Below are positions 12,977 through 20,817 of a stretch of DNA of 64,000 nt, one piece after another. The position numbers were made by a program, and so were the translations under genes. The notes below the pieces were generated by a model that saw only the letters and a program-made list of their open reading frames with translations, searched no databases and was not told where the DNA came from. The number at the start of each line of letters is the position of its first letter. Position 1 is the stretch's first letter. Source of the DNA: Hypoxylon rubiginosum (taxonomy: Eukaryota > Ascomycota > Sordariomycetes > Xylariales > Hypoxylaceae). Location: contig CADCXA010000016.1 in assembly GCA_902806565.1 (NCBI GenBank), positions 744,001-808,000 of the forward strand. The letters are read 5' to 3'.

Positions 12977-15170
12977 AGTTTTAATAATATTAATTGTTAT
13001 TTTATTATAAATTAAACTAGTTATTTTAATTTAATTAATATTAATTTTATTAATTATATTTATATTAATATTAATTTTAATTTAAAAAATATTAGTTATT
13101 TTATTTATTATTTTAATATAATTAATTAGTTTTATTTTATTTTTATTATTATTATTAATTTTAAAATATATTAAAATAATTATTATTATTAAATTAATGT
13201 TTAAAATGTTATTTTTTTATTATTTTTTTAAATATGTTTTTATAAATATATATTTTATTAAAAAATTTATTAATTATTATAGTTATTTTTAAAATTATAA
13301 GTTATAATTAAATATTTATATTAAAAGCTTTAAATATAAATAATAACTAATTATTAATTTTTTAATTATAATTTTTAATGTTATATATAATATATTATAT
13401 AAAATTTAATATATTTTTATTATTATTAAAGTTATTTATTATAAATTAATATTTTTATAGTTTTTTTATTAATTTAAATTATAATAATTTAAATTTTTTA
13501 ATAAGTTTATTATAAATAATAAAAATATTAATTTATTTTAAAATATAATGGTTTAATTTTATAAAAATATAATTATATTAATATAATATTTTATTTAAAA
13601 AACATTATATTTAAATTTTATATATAATAATATTATTATATTAACTTTTTAAATGTTTTAATTAATTAGTAAAAATAAAAATATAAATATATTTAATGAT
13701 TTTTTTATTAATAATAATATTATTATTTTTAAGATTTTTAATATTTAGTTTAAAATAACTAATATTATTAAATTTTAATATTTATATATTATTATTAATA
13801 TTTATAATAATTTATATTATATTAACGTTATTAATATTATTAAAATTAATTTAAATATTAAAAAAATAAGTAAAATTTTTATTTTATTAAGTTTAATTTT
13901 ATTAAAATATTTTAATAAAAAGTTAATATATATTATTTATTATTAATATTATATTAAAAATATTATTATTTATATTAAAAATATTATTACTTATATTAAA
14001 ATCTAAAAATAGTTAAAATTAAAATTTATTAAATAAAAAAAAATAAAAAAATAATTAATATAATAATTTTTTATTAATTTTAAAAATGTTAATTATTATT
14101 AATTAAAATTATTTTAATAAAAAATAAAAAAACTGGTTTATTATATTAATAAAACTAATATTTAAATTAAATTAAAAAAAAAATATTAATAAGTTATTAT
14201 TTTATATTAATTTTAAATTATTTAAAAACTTTAAAAATAATAAAACTAATAATAATAATTTATAATAATTTAAATAATTAATTAATAAAACTATAAATAG
14301 CGATTTTTATAATATTATATTTAGCGATATAATATTTTATTAATTAGTTTAATAAAATATATAAAAAAACTTATTAAAAATAATTTAATATTTTAATATA
14401 TAAAATATAAATAATTTAATTAAATATTATAAAATTTATAAACGTTAAATTAATAATTTAATTAATTAAAAAAAATTTATATTAATTAATTAAAAAAAGT
14501 TTATATTAATTAATTAAAAACGTATTTAAAAAACGTTAATTTTTTTATTAAATTATTTAATAACTTATATTTTTTAATAAATTTATTAAATATAAATAAT
14601 ATTTAATATATATTTATAAAAATTTTAATTATTTAAAATTAAAGTTTATTAATATATTTTAAATATTAAATTATAACGTTTATAATTTAATTTTACGTTT
14701 AATAAATTATTAAAAATTTAATAAAATAATAATTAACATTTAAATTTAATAAATGTTTATTAAGTTTAAAAAATTTAATTTAATTTTAATTATTTTAAAT
14801 AATTTAATTGTTATTAATAAAAAAAAATCAATTAAATATATAACTAAATTTAATTTAAAATAATAAGTATTTATTTTTTAAAAAATATTAAATTTTATAA
14901 TTAAAAATTAATAATTAAATTAATTTAATATTATATAATAAAATTTTTACTATATAAAAATAATTAATTTTAATAAAATATTATAATTATTTAACTGTTA
15001 AAAAATTATTTTTATTAAGCGGTATAAACGTTATTTAATTAATTATATAAATATTATTTAATTAATAAAATAATAAAAATTAATATTATTTATTTAATAT
15101 ATAAATAAAAAAATAACGTTTATATATTTTAATAATAAAAAATTAATCGTTTAAAATAAAATTATTAAAT

Positions 15171-15303
15171 TATAATAATATATATATATAAGTACTCTTT
15201 TAATAATAAATAAAGAAGATTTAGGAATTTTTTATCTTAATATTAACTAAAATACATATATGTATATATAGGTATATGGGGCTAAGCCCCAGTGCACGTG
15301 ACA
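15171..15303. repeat. 3' LTR of the RIP-mutated element
   Basis: Partner of 7979-8111. Here the outer (right) end is preserved (GGGGCTAAGCCCCAGTGCAC followed by GTGACA) and the inner (left) end is reduced to TA runs. Together the two copies show the ancestral LTR ends. Confidence 0.88.
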
Positions 15304-15308
15304 TTGCC
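15304..15308. repeat. Target-site duplication, right copy
   Basis: TTGCC follows the terminal ACA of the 3' LTR and matches the left copy CTGCC except for one C-to-T change. Confidence 0.55.
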
Positions 15309-16549
15309 AGCCTAGTGTACAGCCAGACAGCACCTAGCTATCGATAAAGGATCTAATCATTGTTGCTACATAGGATATACATGATAGAAAGAACATTAAC
15401 GAACGTTTCCCTTTCATCCCTTCATCCCTACACCAGGCAAGCAAATATAAACTTTGTAACAAGTGATTACTACGGACGTGTATGGAAAATACAGGACTAA
15501 ATTGTTTAGGTAAATGGAAATTCTATGGCTTCAAGGTTGACTCATTATGCTCATCGTGACTTAGGTCTAGTCCCTTCCGTGCTACTAGGTCCCTTTTCCA
15601 ATGACGCAACAAGGAAACAAGTACATGCATGATCTAACACCTTCAGACCTTGAAGGTCATGTATTGAAATTCCTAAGATATACTAGATATTCCTTAGATA
15701 TTCCTTAATAAGATGTCTAACGAGTGATGAAAGAGCTCTACCTCGGGACATCGGTATAATACGAAAAATTGACGTCGCACTGATTAGGCACTCCTGCTGC
15801 TAGGTAGTTTTTGATAAGGCCAGACAAGGGACAAGGGGGACAAGGGGGACAAGGGGAGGAGAGAAAGGTTACAACCTGAACCCCTCCACCAGCCCCGCCT
15901 CTCTATCTCACATCTCCCCTAGCCCAGGCTCGTAGGCTCGCTAGGTACCTTTAGGACCTTTAGGTGCACCTACATGGTGTCCTTAATCCTCGATATATTA
16001 TCCTGTATTTACCTACACAAAGCATCCTCCCCCTTTAGTATCGCTCTCCCAATCTTTCCGACCTCTTCATTCTCGTCAGTTCCAGGCATACAATCCTATT
16101 TAGAGTGACATCTTCGACTGGCTACTTTATAGACTATTTTCTTCCCCAGTACCCCGAGCTGGTAAACCAGCCATCAGCATTTTCGGTCATAATAAGAAGC
16201 TGCTTCGCTGCCCCGCTCTCCTGGCCGTTCCTTTGATCGCGCTTTTTGCGTCGTGGCTAAATCGGGCCAGCTTCGTAGGCCTTGTTTATCTGTCGTTAGA
16301 AGGTTCCGGTATTGTCTGCCTAACAACACGCTGGCCTCAAACTAGGTCAGTCTGAATAAAACTCACTTATCTGAACTATGATCCCATTCATTGTTCTCGG
16401 GTATCCCAAACTCTTACCTTACTCAACTAACTCGGCAACGTTCTAGCCCACCAGAAGATACACAAGCCGCTCTCCCTTGTCGCATATCGATTCAACACAT
16501 CAAACACCTGTCGCATCCGCACGCCGAGACATATTTTGCATTATTAAGC
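15309..16549. other. Intergenic and PKR1 upstream region
   Basis: Base composition returns to normal immediately after the LTR. It holds a short tandem G-rich repeat (ACAAGGGGG-type units, about 15822-15855) and a duplicated TAGATATTCCTTA (about 15680-15706). The right part is pyrimidine-rich, as expected of a fungal promoter and 5' UTR. No gene is supported. Confidence 0.6.
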
Positions 16550-17023
16550 ATGGCTGGCTTTGCGCAGGAACTCTGGGAGTCCATCTTCACCCCAGGAACA
16601 ACGCCGACTCTCATAGTTGCTACCAACGTCACTTTCGCCTGCTTACAGCTCGTCCTACTTCTCCTGTTGGTCGCAACATATAGCATTCACTTCATCATAC
16701 TCTCATGCTTGTGCGGAGGACTTTGGTGGTCGATCAACTGGTTCGCAGCTGAGTTGAGGATTGCGCAAGCGAAGGAGGCCAGGGAGAAAGCACGTTCGGA
16801 CCAACGGGTCGCTGCGCAAGCATCGGACGATAGTGAGACGGAGGTAGAAACTACACTCGTTGAAACGGGGAAACCCGCATCAGGAAGCACAGAGGTAGAA
16901 GTGGCAGAACAAGTGGGAGACTTGAAGCTCCGAGCGGAACCCTCGTCGGGCTCGAAATCGAGTGCCAGTACGGAGGACGAATGGGAGAAGGTCTCCGAGA
17001 ACGAGAACGAGAAGGACAAATGA
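16550..17023 (+). CDS. PKR1: ER membrane V-ATPase assembly factor Pkr1
   Basis: Single exon, 157 aa. The start at 16550 is the first ATG of the frame and gives the family N-terminus (MAGFAQELWESIFTPGTTPT). In yeast, Pkr1 is a small ER protein that works with other factors in assembling the V-ATPase Vo sector. Two hydrophobic segments are visible, at about residues 20-44 and 46-66, separated by a short turn. The C-terminal half is a hydrophilic, acidic, Ser/Glu-rich cytosolic tail, longer than in yeast (122 aa) but usual for filamentous fungi. The open frame extends upstream, but without an ATG. Confidence 0.88.
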   Translation: MAGFAQELWESIFTPGTTPTLIVATNVTFACLQLVLLLLLVATYSIHFIILSCLCGGLWWSINWFAAELRIAQAKEAREKARSDQRVAAQASDDSETEVETTLVETGKPASGSTEVEVAEQVGDLKLRAEPSSGSKSSASTEDEWEKVSENENEKDK

Positions 17024-17552
17024 ATCAGACGTTTGGCTATTTTGATTACCGAGCCCTTGCCGCCGTTTTGCTTTGTAGTCGCATAGAGATACCTCGGCGT
17101 TTTCAGACCTCTGCAGTTCATATTATCAACATTTTGGCTCGTTTCTACGTAGGTACCTACCTAAGCTCCAGAACGAGGACAGCCTCGTCTACTGAATAAA
17201 CCCAATTATATCGACACCGTATTGGTATGGATATCTCCTTCGGTGTCTATTACCTAAGCATGTACATGCACTGTGTGAACGTGCGTAAAAGATGAGTTGA
17301 GATTAAGATCCAAGTTGGTCTGGTTGGTGCCCTGTGCTTAAGCCGGGCACGGATAATACAAAGTACTTGCTGAAACAACCTTGCACATAGCTATCACGTG
17401 ACCTTTTGGTATTCAATTTTGAAAACTTCTGCTTACCTTATCCAAGCTCACTAAAAACGCGACCGCCAACTTTTAGAGCTTCCTGCAGAAGGCGACATCT
17501 ACAGCCTAATTCCCTTCATATTCTGAGACGAACACGCCGATAATCATTCAAG
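17024..17552. other. Intergenic, PKR1 3' flank and SMD1 promoter
   Basis: Contains the palindrome GTAGGTACCTAC near 17148 and a CACGTG box at 17395-17400, about 155 bp before the SMD1 start. Nothing coding was seen. Confidence 0.55.
17395..17400. promoter_or_regulatory. CACGTG E-box upstream of SMD1
   Basis: The sequence reads TCACGTGACC. CACGTG is the core bound by bHLH factors of the Cbf1 type in fungi. Position favours a promoter role, but a single short motif is weak evidence. Confidence 0.3.
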
Positions 17553-18093
17553 ATGAAGCTCGTTAGGTAAGCTCAATCTTGTTCCCCTCGGCGCATAATT
17601 GTGCTAAATTGCCCATTGGCAAGGCTACATCTACGGTTCTGGTGCTAACGATAATTTGCTAGGTTCTTGATGAAGTGCGCGAACGAGACGGTGACGGTTG
17701 AGCTGAAGAACGGTATGCGCGACATTCCCTCTTATAGGACTATTTCACGATAGCTAATAGAGCTATCCATTAGGAACTATCGTACACGGCACAATTACAT
17801 CAGTCTCGCCGCTCATGAACACGGCCCTGCGAACAGTCAAGATGACCCCACGCGGTCAAGACCCCATCTCCCTAGACACCATGAACATCCGCGGCTCAAC
17901 CATCCGATACTTTATTCTTCCGGACTCTCTCCCGTTGGATACTCTCCTCATCGACGACTCAGTGAAGCCTAAGAACAAGGCGCGCAAGGAGGCAGCAGAC
18001 AGAGGCACCCGAGGTGGAGGACGTGGCAGAGGTAGGGGACGAGGAGGAGGAGGTGGTGGTGGAGGCCGTGGCCGTGGACGAGGCAGGCCTTAG
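17553..18093 (+). CDS. SMD1: Small nuclear ribonucleoprotein Sm D1 (3 exons)
   Basis: Core Sm-ring protein of U1, U2, U4 and U5 snRNPs; nuclear, 127 aa. Exons: 17553-17566, 17663-17712 and 17774-18093. The first exon is only 14 nt (ATG AAG CTC GTT AG), so the start lies well upstream of the obvious open frame. The joined N-terminus reads [20 protein letters not shown], the Sm1 motif. The Sm2 motif lies around [20 protein letters not shown]. The C-terminus is an RG/GRG-rich tail encoded by G-rich repeats, the usual target for arginine dimethylation before SMN/Gemin-type assembly. Introns are 96 and 61 nt with GT-AG ends. It is convergent with MTQ2. Confidence 0.95.
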
Positions 18094-18410
18094 ATGAAAT
18101 TTTGACTATACAAGATTTCGAACTACCGTGGACGCCGTGACGTATCGACGCCTTCTGCCATCCTGGGGACCTGGGTAGGGTACGGTAGGGCATGGAAAGG
18201 GGTGCTTTTACAACTCGGGTAATGCTGCATTCGATGTACAGGAGACAGTGGGCACCACCTACTACGGCGTTGGAGGCAAATGAAGAAAAAAAACTTTGAG
18301 AATGGCAAAGCTGGTATGGCTCCTTGCACCACCATATTTATTTTTCGTTGTGAGAGCTGAAAGCTCACCAGAACAAATAAAGTTCGTTGACAAAGTCCCC
18401 CGTTGTTTTT
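18094..18410. other. Convergent 3' intergenic (SMD1 / MTQ2)
   Basis: 317 bp between two stop codons facing each other; it presumably carries both 3' UTRs. No gene or strong repeat. Confidence 0.6.
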
Positions 18411-19154
18411 TTATTCTACCCAGATCCTGATGATCTGCAGCCTCTCCCACCCGGCCTGCTTCCCACTAGACCCAACCGTCGCGACCTTCCAAGCATCGCC
18501 GAGGGACCGAATCCGCTCCTTGACTTCCTCGGGCTTGTTTTGCGCGCACAGTAGGATATATGCACACCCCTTACTCGAGAGCACTTCCGGCAGCTTGTTG
18601 ATTAACCTGTCCGTCGTCTCCATGCCGTCTTTCCCGCCCGCGTACGACAGCGAGAGCATGTATGAATCTTCATCAAAAGAGGGCTTCATATCCACATGCG
18701 GCAGATCTGCCCGGCCTGGCTGCTTAGGCAGTTCCGGTGTGGGAACATACGGGGGGTTGAAGATCAAGACGTCCACTGATTGATCCTTTAGGGGCTCCAC
18801 GAGGTCTCCCTGGAGAGCCCCGAGGAATCTGCCATGGGTTGCGGCATTCTCTATCGCAGCTTTCCTCGCAGTCTCATTGGTAGCCTTGCACGCATGGCCA
18901 TTCACATCGACCGCCGCGGTCAAGACATTCCGAGACCCAAAGACCACTTGCGCGTGCGCGTTGACGAACGCTATGACTACCCCTGACCCAGGCCCTACCT
19001 CGACCACCAGCGGAACGTAATTATCTCCAAAGCGGTCCCGGAGAAATGCTGTCTCGGAAGTAGAAGATAGTGTGTCTAGTAACAAGAATGAGTCTTCGGC
19101 CGGCTCGTATATCCTCTCGTACGCTACGTGCGACGTGTCGGGTGTCGGAAGCAT
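18411..19154 (-). CDS. MTQ2: eRF1 glutamine methyltransferase catalytic subunit Mtq2
   Basis: S-adenosylmethionine-dependent methyltransferase of the HemK/N6AMT1 family that, with Trm112, methylates the Gln of the GGQ motif of release factor eRF1 in the cytosol. Single exon, 247 aa. The start at 19154 is the first ATG; the frame continues upstream only with non-ATG codons. Visible motifs: the SAM-binding loop EVGPGSG (residues 52-58), an acidic end of beta2 (AVDVNGHA, about 81-88), and the catalytic NPPY tetrapeptide (133-136). The length matches the family (yeast 221 aa). A CACGTGAT element lies about 105 bp upstream. Confidence 0.93.
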   Translation of the reverse strand: MLPTPDTSHVAYERIYEPAEDSFLLLDTLSSTSETAFLRDRFGDNYVPLVVEVGPGSGVVIAFVNAHAQVVFGSRNVLTAAVDVNGHACKATNETARKAAIENAATHGRFLGALQGDLVEPLKDQSVDVLIFNPPYVPTPELPKQPGRADLPHVDMKPSFDEDSYMLSLSYAGGKDGMETTDRLINKLPEVLSSKGCAYILLCAQNKPEEVKERIRSLGDAWKVATVGSSGKQAGWERLQIIRIWVE

Positions 19155-19749
19155 CTGCGCTGGGGAGCAATTGAATATAAGATGCGATCGATGTCGGGAC
19201 AAGTGAAATGAAAAGAGAACCGGGACGAAGCGTAAAATTTTCAAACAAAAGGGTCTAAGCACGTGATATTCTTTACAATAGGAGAACGACAAGTGTATCT
19301 ATTCCCATCGAATTAGACGCCTGTCTTAATATAACCATTAGTGTTCCGTCATCCTCATGAGTTGAGTAGGTATTTGCATTATCTAGCGCTAATTATATAG
19401 CTAATAGCTATTTGCATTCGTGAATAAGGTAGTTGATAGTCCGCTTAAGCTACCGATTTGACCAATACTCGATTACCCCGAGGCGACCCGCGCCTGTGGT
19501 CATTCGAAACCATTTCTTGAAGTCAACCAGTGTAACCGTCTTCCTTGAGCCTGTTGGTTCGATCAGTCTCATCCGTAGTACCATCCACGACGGCGAATCA
19601 GCAAAACATACCTCTAAGGCACTTGTACCCGCAAGTTCCTCCCGCACCGTAGGTAGTTCCCAGTTAGCCCAGCCCCATCTTCATCGCTTCCGCATTGCTG
19701 CTGGCTTGAAAAATCATGCGTCCGTCCGTTCGTTCGTTCGCTCGTCGTT
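19155..19749. other. MTQ2 promoter and 3' flank of the next gene
   Basis: About 600 bp without supported coding sequence. It contains CACGTGAT at 19260-19267 and a short CGTTCGTTCGTTCG run near 19728-19741. Confidence 0.5.
19260..19267. promoter_or_regulatory. CACGTGAT box upstream of MTQ2
   Basis: Same core as the box before SMD1, about 105 bp from the MTQ2 ATG. It is suggestive of shared bHLH control of the two housekeeping genes, but unproven. Confidence 0.3.
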
Positions 19750-20379
19750 TCACATGACGCAGCACTCGACGCCCGGGTCGCTCTTGCTGGGGCCAAGCCC
19801 CCAGCGCCAGCGGGTGCGGATGTCCAAGATCATGCGGATCTGGTTCTTGTCGTACCGCCCGGGCATTTCGCAGGCCGGGCACCGCCTCTCGGCCGTGGCG
19901 ACCGTCGCCGGCTTGCGCGCCACGCCGTCGCCGAACGCCCCGCACGTGTCGAACCCGCCGCCCGGGAAGCAGGGCTGCTTGACCTGCAGCCAGTGGTGCG
20001 CGCAGCAGCGGCTGCGATAATCTGTGAAGCATCGTGTGTGTTAGCAGTTTCCCATCTCCCGCCGCTACTATTGCTGTAGATGGAATCGATTGGTGGATTT
20101 ATTTAAAGGTGAGAAGAAATGTTACAGTATAGTTCTAGAAGAAGAAATAGGTATACGTACGCAATGTCCTGCACATAATCCTCCTTCCTCTCCAGGATGA
20201 GTGAATGGCTCGGTAGATCAAGTTGCTTCTCGGTAATAGACGTTGATGGCGCTGCTGTCAGATCATGTTCGCGGTGTTGTTTTCTCACGGGAGGAGGGTG
20301 GGAAGAATATGTAGAAAGTCAAAAATGTAGGGCCCTTTCCCTTCCGTCTGGACTCGAGGTTCCGAATACCAGCGGCCAT
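19750..20379 (-). CDS. Small Cys-rich protein with possible CaaX terminus (5' end unresolved)
   Basis: The supported part is the last exon, 20011-19750, and the exon before it ending at 20161; the intron is 20160-20012 (GTACGT...CGCAG with a CTAAC branch site). The translated last exon is Cys/His-rich: RCCAHHWLQVKQPCFPGGG, then CGAFGDG, a CPAC pair and a C-terminal GVECCVM. It has eight Cys in about 87 residues, suggesting metal binding, and the end CCVM fits a farnesylation CaaX box. This exon is notably G+C-rich compared with its surroundings. The longest open frame of the preceding exon has no ATG. One model places a 10-nt first exon at 20379-20370, spliced to 20254, giving 121 aa; its donor (GTATTC) is weak. 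I do not recognise a named family, although the pattern looks like a conserved fungal hypothetical protein. Confidence 0.5.
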
Positions 20380-20817
20380 CCGGGTAATGGGTAATTAGCA
20401 AAAAACAAACAATCTGTCATTCTCTCGTGACTATCTAGTGAATCGAAAACACTGTTAGCTTCTACTGATTCCTACTCATTGGCTCTACAGCACAAACTAG
20501 GAAGGGACGAATGAGTGTGGTGGCTATGCCTCAAGTAGCTCAGCTGCTGAATCGTTAATTTGGTACGTGTTGCGGTCAGTCATGGTAGCTTCGGATGAAA
20601 CACGATACAAGCATCGCAAAGCGCTGCAATTTGACAGGGCGCTGGGCCTGATTCTCTTGATTTAATACCTATCCATGTTTGTCTTTCTTACAGAAGATTT
20701 TGATCAGACAAAAAACCACATTCTCCAGTATTTAAGTTGTACGCCTGCGCTCCGAGGAAATCAACCATCTGGTCATAGTAATACACGTAGTTGTGTCAAT
20801 CCAATTTCTTAAGGCTG
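20380..20817. other. Intergenic between the Cys-rich gene and YVC1
   Basis: About 440 bp with no supported coding sequence. It may hold the YVC1 3' UTR and the promoter of the Cys-rich gene. Confidence 0.5.

Larger units (their letters stand above)
7979..15303. mobile_element. RIP-destroyed LTR retrotransposon, 7,325 bp
   Basis: Two 133-bp direct terminal repeats (7979-8111 and 15171-15303) bound a 7,059-bp interior. The element begins TGT and ends ACA and has a 5-bp target duplication with one transition. The interior is almost pure A+T, carries very few C or G bases, and has stops in every frame. No reverse transcriptase, integrase or gag frame survives, so the superfamily (gypsy or copia) and the orientation cannot be read. 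The primer-binding site next to the 5' LTR and the polypurine tract are also erased. The overall size fits a complete Ty3/gypsy or Ty1/copia element. All LTR differences are C/T or G/A, as expected from RIP acting on both strands of a duplicated sequence in the premeiotic sexual phase. Confidence 0.88.

Noticed and set aside
8112..15170. Possible centromere core or mitochondrial insertion, suggested by extreme A+T
   Set aside because: The island is bounded exactly by matching LTRs and a target duplication, and no mitochondrial gene is recognisable.
19433..20020. 195-codon frame on the plus strand
   Set aside because: Antisense shadow of the Cys-rich exon, without a domain and with unrelated composition in its first half.
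19664..20032. 122-codon Arg-rich frame overlapping the Cys-rich exon
   Set aside because: It is a shadow frame of G+C-rich coding sequence; the alternative frame has consistent Cys/His spacing and a proper acceptor.
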